Source: Flavobacteriaceae bacterium (GTDB lineage Bacteria; Bacteroidota; Bacteroidia; Flavobacteriales; Flavobacteriaceae). From it: DNA of 64,000 nucleotides. Positions within the stretch are counted from its first letter, which is position 1. Each line of letters opens with the position of its first letter. The stretch lies in NCBI GenBank assembly GCA_018402135.1, contig JAGYJF010000003.1, forward strand, positions 682,001 to 746,000, in the 5' to 3' direction. Positions 36,238-45,862 of this stretch are shown here, piece by piece. A program made the translations under genes and the position numbers. The notes below the pieces were generated by a model. The model was not told the origin of the DNA. It did not search any database and saw nothing but the letters and a program-made list of their open reading frames with translations.

Positions 36238-37038
36238 TTAGTCTAATTTTAGTTGGTAGTGGTGCAAGTTTTCACCATCGTAAATATACAAGGTTTCGGT
36301 GGTTGCAAAAAACTGTTTTATTAACAAATTTGGTAATTTGATGGGTTGGGAGTCGCTTAAATCTTTACCCATTCGGTAGAGTCTGTCTGATTTTAAAACA
36401 ATTAGTTTTTCGTTGGAAATGGCTATTTTCTCAAATCCATTATTTGGGATTTTGGAAATCATACTGCCCAAATAATTGTATTGGTACAAATGGTTTTGGG
36501 TGAGCAGCCAGCAAAAATTGAAATTACTTTTTAAGTCTAATATTTTACCATTAATCGGCACCGACCGAAATCGAGACCTATTTTGCTTATAGTCATACAA
36601 TTCTAATTGTTGACTGTCCATATTAAAGAGCCAAACCGTATTGTCAAAACCAGTTGAAATATGGGTAACGTTGCGATAAGGTTGCAGCGTATTGAAGTCT
36701 ATTTTAAATACATCAGCAAGACGATTGTCTAAAATGATAAAGCTATTTAAATCCTTGTAAAATAAATTAATTTTTAAGGGATTATAAACGTCCACCGAGG
36801 CAATATCGCCCAATTGTAAATTGCTAAAAGACGAGATATTAGTGACAGACGAGATGTGCGCGGCATCTTGCTTAAAAAAACTGTTGTTTTTAGTGGTGTA
36901 GTAGAAATTGTCGAATTTGTCGAAACCGCCAATAATTTCGGCTTTAATCGGCTGCGACTTGATAAATAAGGGATTTATCGTATCTTGACCAAAAGCCACG
37001 GAAACCGCAAAAATATAAATAAGAATAAATCGCATCAT
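36238..37038 (-). CDS. Exported propeller-like protein of unknown function
   Basis: I start at the second of the clustered Met codons (MMRFILIYIFAVSVAFGQ), a clear signal peptide; about 266 residues. The mature part has regular short beta-strand repeats with aromatic residues (FYYTTKNNSFF, INLFYKDLNSFIILDN, NTVWLFNMDSQQLELYDY), consistent with a small beta-propeller. No catalytic motif or lipobox. It lies between the response regulator (33 bases upstream) and the deoxynucleoside kinase (4 bases downstream), suggesting one transcript. I do not recognise a named family. Confidence 0.7.
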   Translation of the reverse strand: MMRFILIYIFAVSVAFGQDTINPLFIKSQPIKAEIIGGFDKFDNFYYTTKNNSFFKQDAAHISSVTNISSFSNLQLGDIASVDVYNPLKINLFYKDLNSFIILDNRLADVFKIDFNTLQPYRNVTHISTGFDNTVWLFNMDSQQLELYDYKQNRSRFRSVPINGKILDLKSNFNFCWLLTQNHLYQYNYLGSMISKIPNNGFEKIAISNEKLIVLKSDRLYRMGKDLSDSQPIKLPNLLIKQFFATTETLYIYDGENLHHYQLKLD

Positions 37039-37070
37039 AGGTGCCACAAATTACAAAAATAAATGAATGT

Positions 37071-37754
37071 CTAGCACACTAATTTATAACCATAACCACG
37101 CACATTTAGTATTTGAAGATTGGAGTCTTTTTGGAGTTTTTTGCGAAGCTTAGAAATAAAAACATCCATACTGCGCGCATTAAAAAAATCGTCGTTGCCC
37201 CAAAGCTTGTTTAAAATTAAAGTCCTATCCAATACCTGATTTTTATTCTGTATCAAATGAAACAACAAATGCGCTTCTCTATGTGTGAGTTGAATAACGG
37301 ATTCGTTTTTGTATGTGAGAAGCTGCTTGGGAAAATTAAAGCTGTAGTCACCTAAAATAATAAGTGCAATATTTTGCTGAGTTTTTTTGTGGTCGAGTAA
37401 ATTATGAACACGCACAATAAGCTCTTCCATACTAAAGGGCTTTTTTAAATAATCGTTGCCGCCAATTGAAAAACCTTCAACCACATCGGCTGTTTGAGAT
37501 TTTGCCGTGAGAAATATTATAGGAATGTTTGGGTCTGTGCTTCGTATTTCTTTGGCTAAAGTAAAACCATCTTTTTTTGGCATCATCACATCCAAAACAA
37601 GCACATCAGGTTGTTGGGTTTTATAAGTTTCAAAAGCTTTGTCTCCATTATCGCAAAGTAATACCTCAAAATCACGCGTCTCTAGACTTTCTTTAATAAT
37701 TTGTCCCAAAGCAGCTTCATCTTCTGCTAACAATAATTTTATTTTAGCGTTCAT
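37071..37754 (-). CDS. OmpR/PhoB-family response regulator
   Basis: 227 residues: a receiver domain (about 5-120) with acidic pocket AEDE, phospho-acceptor Asp55 in LVLDVMMPK, Thr in IIFLTAKS and Lys in NDYLKKPF; then a winged-helix DNA-binding domain (about 130-227) ending SKLRKKLQKDSNLQILNVRGYGYKLVC. The start overlaps the histidine kinase gene by 11 bases, so they form a coupled pair. The divergently encoded GLPGLI/barrel genes are the likely targets, by position only. Confidence 0.95.
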   Translation of the reverse strand: MNAKIKLLLAEDEAALGQIIKESLETRDFEVLLCDNGDKAFETYKTQQPDVLVLDVMMPKKDGFTLAKEIRSTDPNIPIIFLTAKSQTADVVEGFSIGGNDYLKKPFSMEELIVRVHNLLDHKKTQQNIALIILGDYSFNFPKQLLTYKNESVIQLTHREAHLLFHLIQNKNQVLDRTLILNKLWGNDDFFNARSMDVFISKLRKKLQKDSNLQILNVRGYGYKLVC

Positions 37755-39276
37755 GAGGTAGTGTAATTTTAAAGGTTGTTTTGTTGTTATTTAAATTTAA
37801 GACAATACTACCACCATGTTTTTCGATGATGGTTTTGCTGTAAAATAAGCCAATTCCGAAACCTTTTACATCGTGCGTATTGCCTTTTGGTACGCGGTAA
37901 AATTTATCGAATATACGTTCTTTGTCTGCTGGTTTTAAACCGTTGCCATCGTCTGAAATGTCAATTTCAATCTGCTTTTTTAAAGTTTTGAGCTCAATTT
38001 CAATCTCATTTCCACCATATTTTATGGCATTGTCTAAAATGTTGTTAATGGCATTTTCAAAATGAAAGGTATCAACTGCAGCTATAATATTATGCACATT
38101 TTTATTGAAAATAAAATTCTTTTCGGGATGCTGATTTTTAAAACTATTAAAGGATACTTCAATTAAATTAGTAAGATTCACTTCTTCTTTATTAAATTCA
38201 AGTTCGTTACTGTCTAAAGTAGCTGTTTCTAATAGTTTTTCAACCATGGTATTCAACTTCGTCAACTGGTGAGCAGACATACTGATGTAGTGCTTGGCTT
38301 TGTTCTTATCATCTATGGCGTTAAAATTACTCATGCCTTCTAAAGCCGCACTTATGGTGGCTATAGGTGTTTTAAATTCGTGGGTAATGTTGCTGATGAG
38401 GTCATTTTTAATTTCGGCCAATTGTTTTTGTTGGTTGATAATATGGAGCAAGTAAAATAAACATGCAATAACGCCAAACACGAGTATAGTCGACAACAGA
38501 ATACCACCTAAAATTCGATTTAAAAGCAACGGAATTTCATTCGTAAAATATAAATTTAATTCACTTCCAGAAGGAAGAAAGCTTGAGTTTGCTTTGGTGT
38601 TAATGCCTTTTACTAGCGTGTCGGTTTTAGTAGCTGTTTCAAACTTATTTTGATGCCACCTAAAATACTGCTGCTTTTTATCATTATTATACTGCATCTG
38701 GTAGGTGATGTTTATCTTTTTTCGTTGGAATTCGTTTTTTAGCAGACTGTCAACTTGCTTCAAATCTAAACTGTCATTTTTAATTGAAATCACAATTTTA
38801 GAAGTTAAAAAATTAATTGCTTTTTCTTGAAGTGAATCGGGATTGTGTTTTTCAAAAGAAGTTATGGCTTTAAGATCTTCAAATCTGGCGTACTCGAGAG
38901 AAAAGGTATCCATCAATTTAACCTCGGCACCTCTAAAAATATTGACGCCTTCTATACTTTCAGGCTTTATATGGTCTAATTTTCTAAATTTATTGGTAGT
39001 ACTGTCTATACGCGAAAGTATGTTAATTAAAGTACTATCTTTTCCAAAGCCAAATTTGTTAGAGTTGCTGTTAATTGTTAACCCAATAGTGGAATTTTGT
39101 GCCAAGGCAGCATAATAATCATCAACAGCTTTATCCAGACTTATTTGAACTTCGTTAATGAGTTGCTGTTTATTAACTTGGTAGTTTTTATAATTCCAAT
39201 AGGTTTGAATACAAATGGTGGCCACAATAACTGTAGAAATTAGGTATAGAATCCAAGTGTAGGTTTTGCTTTTCAT
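37744..39276 (-). CDS. Membrane sensor histidine kinase
   Basis: 510 residues. TM1 at about 9-28 (WILYLISTVIVATICIQTYW), a periplasmic sensor region of roughly 220 residues with no named fold, TM2 at about 255-280 (ILLSTILVFGVIACLFYLLH), then HisKA with the phospho-acceptor in ISNITHEFKTPIATISAALE (near residue 300), and a HATPase domain with N-box NNILDNAIKYGG, DISDDGNGLK and KGFGIGLFYSK. Together with the overlapping response regulator it forms a classic two-component system resembling the RprX/RprY type of Bacteroidota. The signal is unknown. It diverges from the small secreted protein gene at 39397. Confidence 0.93.
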   Translation of the reverse strand: MKSKTYTWILYLISTVIVATICIQTYWNYKNYQVNKQQLINEVQISLDKAVDDYYAALAQNSTIGLTINSNSNKFGFGKDSTLINILSRIDSTTNKFRKLDHIKPESIEGVNIFRGAEVKLMDTFSLEYARFEDLKAITSFEKHNPDSLQEKAINFLTSKIVISIKNDSLDLKQVDSLLKNEFQRKKINITYQMQYNNDKKQQYFRWHQNKFETATKTDTLVKGINTKANSSFLPSGSELNLYFTNEIPLLLNRILGGILLSTILVFGVIACLFYLLHIINQQKQLAEIKNDLISNITHEFKTPIATISAALEGMSNFNAIDDKNKAKHYISMSAHQLTKLNTMVEKLLETATLDSNELEFNKEEVNLTNLIEVSFNSFKNQHPEKNFIFNKNVHNIIAAVDTFHFENAINNILDNAIKYGGNEIEIELKTLKKQIEIDISDDGNGLKPADKERIFDKFYRVPKGNTHDVKGFGIGLFYSKTIIEKHGGSIVLNLNNNKTTFKITLPHER

Positions 39277-39396
39277 AAACCAAAAGTAGTTTTTTTAGCT
39301 TTCACAAAAACAATTGCTTAACACACGTTAACACTGGTTAACCTTATTGCTGATTTATTGTTGTCATATTTGCACTGTAGAATTAAAACTCAAATT

Positions 39397-39765
39397 ATGA
39401 AAACTGTTATTCTTTTTATCACCATGCTCATCGGCTTTTCGGTAGCGGCACAAACAAAACCATTAAATGGTCAAATTTTAGAACCTAAGGTGTTAACATC
39501 CAATATAGGTGTCACACTAAAAGCTGATTCTTTAGAAAAAATTGAAACTTTGAACGATGATGATCTTAGAGCCATATTTGAATCATCTAGCCCAAATCAA
39601 AGCATTTATTTTGAATTTATTTGTGAGAAAGACCAAGGCGATAATTACTTAATAGAAAATTTTTCGCTCAAAATTGAAGGTAATTCAAATGAACTTGACG
39701 TTTTTATGAGCCGTTTTCAAAAAGCAAAAAAGACCATCATAAAATTTTATAATCAAAATCCATAA
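39397..39765 (+). CDS. Small secreted hypothetical protein, first gene of the GLPGLI cassette
   Basis: The track start at 39358 is too early; the ATG at 39397 opens a signal peptide (MKTVILFITMLIGFSVAAQ), giving 122 residues. The mature part is about 100 residues without Cys-based or catalytic motifs, ending with a charged helix (ELDVFMSRFQKAKKTIIKFY). It starts 120 bases from the divergent histidine kinase gene; a CATATTTG sequence at 39366-39373 resembles a -7 box. It ends 3 bases before the first GLPGLI gene. No known family recognised. Confidence 0.75.
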   Translation: MKTVILFITMLIGFSVAAQTKPLNGQILEPKVLTSNIGVTLKADSLEKIETLNDDDLRAIFESSSPNQSIYFEFICEKDQGDNYLIENFSLKIEGNSNELDVFMSRFQKAKKTIIKFYNQNP

Positions 39766-39768
39766 ATC

Positions 39769-40620
39769 ATGAAAAATATTCTAATTAATTTGAGTGTTGT
39801 TATGTCAATGCTTGTTATTTCAAGCGTCTCAGCACAAGATTTCCAAGGCATCGCCACCTACAAATCCCACCGAAAAGTAAGTATTAAAATGGACAGCACT
39901 AAAGTAACAAGTGCTATGGAAAAGCAAATGCAGGAAATGCTAAATAAACAATTTCAAAAAACTTATAAACTGGCATTTAGTAAAGAGATGTCCATTTATA
40001 AAGAGGAAGAAACGCTGGATGCACCACAAGCTGGTGGTGGTATGATGTTTACTTCTTTTGGTGGTGGCGGCAGTGATGTTTTGTTTAAGGATACCAAAAA
40101 TTTAGAGTTCACCAGCCAAAAGGAAACCATGGGTAAAATATTTTTGATTCAAGACTCGCTGCCTAATTACAATTGGAAACTAGAAAAGGAAACCAAAAAT
40201 ATTGGAGAATACACTTGCTTTAAAGCAACCTACACCCAGGAAATAGAAGTGCCTAAAAACAACAACTTAAGTTTTTCTGTAGTTGAAAGTGATGATGAAC
40301 CAGAAATGACAACCAAAGAAATAGTAACAACAGCTTGGTACACACCACAAATTCCAGTTTCAAACGGACCTGGAAAATATCAGGGTCTACCTGGTCTAAT
40401 TTTAGAAATCAACGATGGCTCTCAAACCATAATTTGCACGAGTATTGTTTTAAATCCAACAGACAAGCTGGAAATTAAAGCGCCAACAAAAGGTAAAAGG
40501 GTAAGCCAAACGGAATACAAAGTGTTAGTAGATAAACGACTTCAAGAAATGCAAGAACAAAATAGACCAGCAGGTAGAAGTGGCGGTGGGGAGCATATCG
40601 AGATTAGAATTGGTGGATAA
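39769..40620 (+). CDS. GLPGLI-family secreted protein (copy 1)
   Basis: 283 residues with a signal peptide ending in SSVSAQ. The family hallmark is present as KYQGLPGLILEINDG, preceded by the conserved TAWYTPQIPVSNGPG. The N-terminal half carries FQGIATYKSHRKV, a Met/Gln-rich helix, and a Gly-rich insertion (FTSFGGGGSD). The C-terminus is basic and Gly-rich (AGRSGGGEHIEIRIGG). GLPGLI proteins are widespread in Bacteroidota, exported, and of unknown function. It is 3 bases downstream of the small secreted protein gene and resembles the next gene along its whole length. Confidence 0.9.
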   Translation: MKNILINLSVVMSMLVISSVSAQDFQGIATYKSHRKVSIKMDSTKVTSAMEKQMQEMLNKQFQKTYKLAFSKEMSIYKEEETLDAPQAGGGMMFTSFGGGGSDVLFKDTKNLEFTSQKETMGKIFLIQDSLPNYNWKLEKETKNIGEYTCFKATYTQEIEVPKNNNLSFSVVESDDEPEMTTKEIVTTAWYTPQIPVSNGPGKYQGLPGLILEINDGSQTIICTSIVLNPTDKLEIKAPTKGKRVSQTEYKVLVDKRLQEMQEQNRPAGRSGGGEHIEIRIGG

Positions 40621-40722
40621 CTTTAAGATATATTTAACTTGAGTAACTTTAACTTTAAGATTTTGTGCGCGTCTAAGTAAAGTTAATTAGTATACTTTTA
40701 CTTTTAAATCAATATTTTATAA

Positions 40723-41607
40723 ATGAAGACACCAATCAAAATTACCCTACTTAGTTTTATAACGCTATTTTTATGTGCCACTCAAATCACACCTGCTCAA
40801 GACTTTCAAGGAAGAGCTATATATCAAACCAAAACCACCATGGATATGGGAGATTGGGGTGGAGGTGAAATGAGCGAACAACAACGCAAACAAATCATGG
40901 ATCGCATGAAAAGTTTTCTTGAAAAAACATATGTGCTTACCTTCAATAAAACGGAATCCATTTATAAGGAAGACGAAAAGTTAGAAGCTCCAGGTGCTGG
41001 TGGCGGCCGTGGTTGGGGTGGCGCTTTTGCTTCTAGTTTTACTGGCGGACCACAATATAAAAATGTGAAAGATCAACAATTGTTGCAGGAACAGGAATTT
41101 TTTGGCAAACAGTTTTTGGTGAAAGACGAGTTAAAAAAGCTCGACTGGAAAATGGGAACAGAAACCAAACAAATTGGTCAGTATTTGTGTTTTAAGGCAA
41201 CAGCAATAAAAACAGTCGACGAATTTGATTGGAGAAGCATGAGAAGACGAAACAGTGATAACGATACTACCAAAGCAACGGATTCTACAAAAACCACCAA
41301 TCCCTTAGAGGACATTGAAGTACCAAAAACTATCGAAGTCGTAGCTTGGTACACACCGCAAATACCAGTCAATCAAGGCCCTGGTGAATATTGGGGTTTG
41401 CCAGGTTTAATTTTGGAAGTGAATGCAGATAGAACAACCATTCTTTGTACAAAAATTGTTTTGAATCCAGCAGACAAAGAAGAAATTAAAATTCCTTCTA
41501 AAGGAAAAGAGATCACCCAAGAAGAATACAATAAAACCGTTAAGGAGAAAACTGAAGAAATGCGCGACATGTACGGCGGAAGAAGTCGTGGCGGAAATCG
41601 TTATTAG
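40723..41607 (+). CDS. GLPGLI-family secreted protein (copy 2)
   Basis: 294 residues with a signal peptide (ending in TPAQ). Domain plan as in copy 1: FQGRAIYQTKTTMDM at the start, a Met-containing helix, TESIYKEDEKLEAPGAGGG, then VAWYTPQIPVNQGPG and EYWGLPGLILEVNAD. It ends in a Gly/Arg tail (MYGGRSRGGNRY). The two copies align with the same blocks in the same order, so a tandem duplication is likely. The 102-base gap upstream may hold its own promoter, though I cannot identify one securely. Confidence 0.9.
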   Translation: MKTPIKITLLSFITLFLCATQITPAQDFQGRAIYQTKTTMDMGDWGGGEMSEQQRKQIMDRMKSFLEKTYVLTFNKTESIYKEDEKLEAPGAGGGRGWGGAFASSFTGGPQYKNVKDQQLLQEQEFFGKQFLVKDELKKLDWKMGTETKQIGQYLCFKATAIKTVDEFDWRSMRRRNSDNDTTKATDSTKTTNPLEDIEVPKTIEVVAWYTPQIPVNQGPGEYWGLPGLILEVNADRTTILCTKIVLNPADKEEIKIPSKGKEITQEEYNKTVKEKTEEMRDMYGGRSRGGNRY

Positions 41608-41716
41608 TCATTTTTGAACCTAGAAATCCATAATCATAAAATCATCAGTTTAATAAAACCTTATGTGTTATTGATGATTTTTTTAAACCAACCAAATAAA
41701 AACCAAACCCAAAAAG

Positions 41717-44422
41717 ATGAATAAATTTATTGTACTACTAGTAATATTAGTAGCGGGGCAATCTTATGCTCAAATAAAAATGCAAGGCTTTGTAAAAGAT
41801 AGTATAGGAAGTCCTTTAGAACTTGCAAATGTGATTGCCATCAATACCGAAACCAATACCTTAGATGCCTACGCTATTACTAACGACAAGGGTAGATATA
41901 TAATGTCGCTCAATAAAAACGCCAAGTATAAAATTCAGGTAAGTTATTTAGGAATGAAAACGTCTGAGGAATCCGTTACAACGGTTGAAACCGATATCAC
42001 TAAAGATTTTACCTTAAAAGACGATAATTTTTTAGATGCCATCGAGCTTACCTACGAAATGCCTGTTACCATAAGCGGCGATACCATCATCTACAATGCC
42101 GATTCTTTTAAAAGTGGCACTGAGCGAAAACTAGAGGATGTATTAAAAAAACTACCTGGAGTTGAAATTACAGCCGATGGCGAAATTGAAGTGGAAGGCG
42201 TTCGTGTTCAAAAATTAATGATCGATGGGAAAGACTTTTTTGATGGCGACACCAAATTAGGAGCGAAAAATATACCTTCTAATGCGGTTGATAAAATTCA
42301 AGTATTAAAAAATTATGCAGAAGTGGGTCAGTTGAGCGGCGTTCAAAACAACCAAGATAACATCGCAATCAACATCAAATTAAAAGAAGGTAAAAAGAAC
42401 TTTTGGTTTGGAGATATTACAGCTGGTGGTGGCGTTTCTACCGAAAATGCGTTGTATTTATTACAACCTAAATTGTTCTATTACAGCCCAAAATATAGCA
42501 TCAATTTTATAGGCGATTTAAATAATATAGGCGAATTGGCACTTACCAATCGCGATATCCGAAACTTTTCAGGTGGATTTAGAAACCCAAGCCGTAGCAG
42601 TGGAACCAATATTAATTTAGGAAACAACAACCTTAATTTTAGTACCTTGCAAAATAATAGAGCCAAAGATTTACAAACCAAATTGGGCGCTGCTAACTTC
42701 ACCTATGCACCTAATGATAAATTAAATTTAAGCGGTTTCGCCATTTTTGCGAGTAGCCGTATCGATTTGCAAGAGAATAACGCTGTACTTTATACGGACG
42801 AAAGTTTAGGCATACCTGACGAAGTCACCGAAGCGAATACCCAACAAGCCAGCGATCAAGGGATTGTTAAATTAAGTGCTGTTTATAAACCAAATGCCAA
42901 TAATCAATTAGACTATGATGTTTTAGGTAGAGTATCTAAAGAACAGGAAGAAAGAGGTTTGTTTTCTTCTGTTATTGGTAATACTGATCAATTTGAAGCA
43001 GCAACACCATTTAGTATCAATCAAAATTTTAATTACTATTATACTTTAAACGATAGAAATATTTTTGCCTTCGAAGCACAGCATTTAATACAAGACGAAG
43101 ATCCGTTTTATAACGCCTTACTCGAAGATAAGGACGAATACGAAAACACCGCTAATGCTATTGGTCTAGATCCCAATCAAATTAATTATAACATCGGGCA
43201 AAACCGACGCGTAAAATCGAATCAGTTGGATGCCAAATTGGATTACTGGTATATTTTAAATGCCAAAAGCAATATCAATTTTACTTTAGGAACTATCTTG
43301 AGTCGTCAAGATTTTGATTCAGATATTTTTCAGTTTTTAGACAATGGTACCACCTTAACACCCACTACAGTTATTAATGACGGTCTCAATACCAACGATA
43401 CCCAGTACAATTTTAGCGATTTGTATTTAGGAGTTCATTATCAATTAAAAGCTGGAATTTTTACACTAACGCCAGGTTTTTCGGTACACGCCTATGGAAA
43501 TAAAAACATTCAATTTGGCGAGCAATACAAAGATAATTTTTACCGACTTTTACCTGATTTTGATGCGCGAATTCAGCTCAAAAAGAGTGAACGTATCACC
43601 TTTAATTATAGCATGCAAAATCAGTTCACCGATGTTACCAATCTTGCACGTGGTTTAGTGTTGAATAATTTTAACTCCTTATTTGTAGGTAATGCAGAGT
43701 TGGAAAATGCCCTCTCACACAATGTTCGATTAAATTATTTTAGCTTCAATTTATTTAACTATACCAATGTATTTGCTTTTTTAAATTACAGAAAAAGTAT
43801 CGATCAAATTAGAAATCTTACCAATTTCGAAAGTGTGATTAGAACAAGTTCGCCATTTAACTCGCCTTTTGCCGATGAAACCTTTTCAGCGAGTGGACGT
43901 TTCCAACGTACTTTTGGGAAGATCAGAACAGGGGTGAACGGTTCATTTAACTACAGTAAATTTAATCAGTTTATCCAAGATCAACGTTCGGTAAACGAAA
44001 GTTATAATCAAAATTATGGTGCAGAAATACGCAGTAATTTTAGAGAAGCTCCGAATTTCACTGTACGGTACAATTACGGAATTCAGCAAAACGATCAAGG
44101 TTCCAGAACCACTACTTTTTACACCAATGCACCTTCAGTAGAATTTGATGCTTTGATATGGAAAGCATTCACGTTCCGAACCGATTATACTTACAATAAT
44201 TTACGTGATGAAAGTGGTACTTTAAACTCATTCGAATTTTGGAATGCCTCTTTAAACTATCGTAAGGACAAAGATTCAAAATTTGAATATGAAATCAAGG
44301 CAACCAACCTGCTAAATATAAAATCTCAAGTGCAAAGTAATGCCAATGCATTTTCTGTAAGTGTGAATGAATATTTTATACAACCTAGGTTTGTAACCTT
44401 CAGATTTAGGTATAACCTTTAA
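41717..44422 (+). CDS. TonB-receptor-like outer-membrane barrel with CarboxypepD_reg-like domain
   Basis: 901 residues with a signal peptide (ending SYAQ). Residues ~20-105 are a CarboxypepD_reg-like domain (QGFVKDSIGSPLELANVIA), followed by a plug-like segment (LEDVLKKLPGVEITADGEIE; NAVDKIQVLKNYAEVGQL) and a large barrel of the OMP_b-brl type ending FVTFRFRYNL. Unlike SusC it has no SusD partner and no LKDA signature. It lies 109 bases after GLPGLI copy 2 and ends at a strong terminator, making it the last gene of the cassette. What passes through or binds to the barrel is unknown. Confidence 0.88.
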   Translation: MNKFIVLLVILVAGQSYAQIKMQGFVKDSIGSPLELANVIAINTETNTLDAYAITNDKGRYIMSLNKNAKYKIQVSYLGMKTSEESVTTVETDITKDFTLKDDNFLDAIELTYEMPVTISGDTIIYNADSFKSGTERKLEDVLKKLPGVEITADGEIEVEGVRVQKLMIDGKDFFDGDTKLGAKNIPSNAVDKIQVLKNYAEVGQLSGVQNNQDNIAINIKLKEGKKNFWFGDITAGGGVSTENALYLLQPKLFYYSPKYSINFIGDLNNIGELALTNRDIRNFSGGFRNPSRSSGTNINLGNNNLNFSTLQNNRAKDLQTKLGAANFTYAPNDKLNLSGFAIFASSRIDLQENNAVLYTDESLGIPDEVTEANTQQASDQGIVKLSAVYKPNANNQLDYDVLGRVSKEQEERGLFSSVIGNTDQFEAATPFSINQNFNYYYTLNDRNIFAFEAQHLIQDEDPFYNALLEDKDEYENTANAIGLDPNQINYNIGQNRRVKSNQLDAKLDYWYILNAKSNINFTLGTILSRQDFDSDIFQFLDNGTTLTPTTVINDGLNTNDTQYNFSDLYLGVHYQLKAGIFTLTPGFSVHAYGNKNIQFGEQYKDNFYRLLPDFDARIQLKKSERITFNYSMQNQFTDVTNLARGLVLNNFNSLFVGNAELENALSHNVRLNYFSFNLFNYTNVFAFLNYRKSIDQIRNLTNFESVIRTSSPFNSPFADETFSASGRFQRTFGKIRTGVNGSFNYSKFNQFIQDQRSVNESYNQNYGAEIRSNFREAPNFTVRYNYGIQQNDQGSRTTTFYTNAPSVEFDALIWKAFTFRTDYTYNNLRDESGTLNSFEFWNASLNYRKDKDSKFEYEIKATNLLNIKSQVQSNANAFSVSVNEYFIQPRFVTFRFRYNL

Positions 44423-44425
44423 ACG

Positions 44426-44456
44426 AAAAAGCCTTTCAAATTTGAAAGGCTTTTTT
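44426..44456. terminator. Bidirectional terminator between the barrel gene and metK
   Basis: AAAAAGCCTTTCAAA and TTTGAAAGGCTTTTT are perfect 15-base arms directly adjoining, serving both convergent genes. Confidence 0.93.
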
Positions 44457-44472
44457 ATTTGATTTTAATTTT

Positions 44473-45726
44473 TTAAATTTTAAAAGCTGCTTTTATCTTA
44501 TCAACAAAATCAAGCACTTCCCAAGTAAATAATTCAACTTCAAGAACGACGTCTTGTCCATTAGGTTGAGAAAACGTTTTGGTGACCTTCTCTGGCGTTC
44601 TACCCATGTGCCCGTATGCCGCGGTTTCGCTATACATCGGTTGACGCAGTTTTAAACGGTCTTCAATTGCAGCGGGTCGCATGTCAAACAATTGCGTTAC
44701 TACCTCGGCTATTTCACTGTCGGTAATGTTGTACTCGCAGGTGCCGAAAGTGTTTACAAAGATATTCATGGGTTCAGCCACACCAATGGCATAACTTACT
44801 TGCACCAATACTTCACCGCATAATCCTGAAGCTACTAAGTTTTTGGCAATATGTCGTGTGGCATAAGCTGCACTGCGGTCTACTTTACTAGGATCTTTTC
44901 CTGAAAATGCGCCACCACCGTGTGCACCCTTTCCACCGTAAGTGTCCACAATAATTTTTCTACCTGTTAAGCCAGTATCGCCATGCGGACCGCCAATTAC
45001 AAATTTCCCTGTTGGATTGATATGATAGGTGATTGCATCATTAAATAAGGCTTGGATGTGTGTAGGTAATTTTGCAATAACTCTTGGAAGAAGAATGGTT
45101 TTAATATCTTTTCTTATGGTTTCCAACATGGCACCTTCTTCATCAAAAGGGTCGTGTTGTGTTGAAATAACAATAGCATCTATACGCTGAGGTACATTAT
45201 CATCGCTATATTCTATAGTTACTTGACTTTTAGAATCAGGTCTTAGATAAGTGATGTCTTTATTATCACGTCGCAATGCGGCCAATTCTTTTAAAATTAA
45301 ATGCGACAGCTCTAAGGCTAAAGGCATATAATTATCGGTTTCGTTGGTGGCATAGCCAAACATCATACCTTGATCGCCGGCACCTTGTTCTTCTTTGTTG
45401 GCTTTGTCTACACCGCGGTTTATATCTTCCGATTGCTCGTGTATGGCAGATAGAACACCGCACGAACCACCGTCAAACATATATTCGCTTTTGGTATAAC
45501 CTATTTTATTGATGGTGTCTCTTGCAATTTTTTGAACGTCTAAATAGGTATTTGATTTTACCTCGCCAGCTAAAATAACTTGGCCGGTGGTTACGAGTGT
45601 TTCGCAAGCAACCTTTGAATCTTTATCAAATGCCAAAAAATTGTCGATAAGTGCGTCACTAATTTGATCGGCGACTTTATCTGGATGACCTTCAGAAACA
45701 CTTTCCGAAGTAAATAAATAAGACAT
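44473..45726 (-). CDS. metK: S-adenosylmethionine synthase
   Basis: 417 residues, slightly longer than the ~384 of E. coli. It makes S-adenosylmethionine from methionine and ATP. Signatures: [27 protein letters not shown], the [22 protein letters not shown] loop, and [16 protein letters not shown]. It is monocistronic. The ~130-base leader contains a terminator-like hairpin (separate entry), which suggests attenuation-type control. Confidence 0.97.
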   Translation of the reverse strand: MSYLFTSESVSEGHPDKVADQISDALIDNFLAFDKDSKVACETLVTTGQVILAGEVKSNTYLDVQKIARDTINKIGYTKSEYMFDGGSCGVLSAIHEQSEDINRGVDKANKEEQGAGDQGMMFGYATNETDNYMPLALELSHLILKELAALRRDNKDITYLRPDSKSQVTIEYSDDNVPQRIDAIVISTQHDPFDEEGAMLETIRKDIKTILLPRVIAKLPTHIQALFNDAITYHINPTGKFVIGGPHGDTGLTGRKIIVDTYGGKGAHGGGAFSGKDPSKVDRSAAYATRHIAKNLVASGLCGEVLVQVSYAIGVAEPMNIFVNTFGTCEYNITDSEIAEVVTQLFDMRPAAIEDRLKLRQPMYSETAAYGHMGRTPEKVTKTFSQPNGQDVVLEVELFTWEVLDFVDKIKAAFKI

Positions 45727-45773
45727 ACGTTCTTTTTTTAAAGGTTATTTAAACTAAGAAAAATTGTCGATAC

Positions 45774-45819
45774 AAAAAAATGCTAGAGAAGTGAATACTT
45801 ACTGCTTTAGCATTTTTTT
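45774..45819 (-). promoter_or_regulatory. Terminator-like hairpin inside the metK leader
   Basis: On the minus strand AAAAAAATGCTA pairs over 12 bases with TAGCATTTTTTT around a 22-base loop that can itself fold (AAGT/ACTT). It lies between the metK promoter box (45870-45863) and the metK start (45726), so a transcript must pass through it. That layout is typical of an attenuator or riboswitch expression platform. GCAACC and GCTAAA stretches just ahead recall parts of SAM-I riboswitches, but the full SAM-I core is not present. Confidence 0.5.
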
Positions 45820-45862
45820 GTGAGGTTGCAATCAGACAAATTTTTCCTCTTTTTTTCTGGGA

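Noticed and set aside
45774-45840. Canonical SAM-I riboswitch before metK
   Set aside because: Only short GCAACC and GCTAAA-like stretches are present; the GA-rich core and the kink-turn helix of SAM-I are not seen. Kept only as an unclassified leader hairpin.
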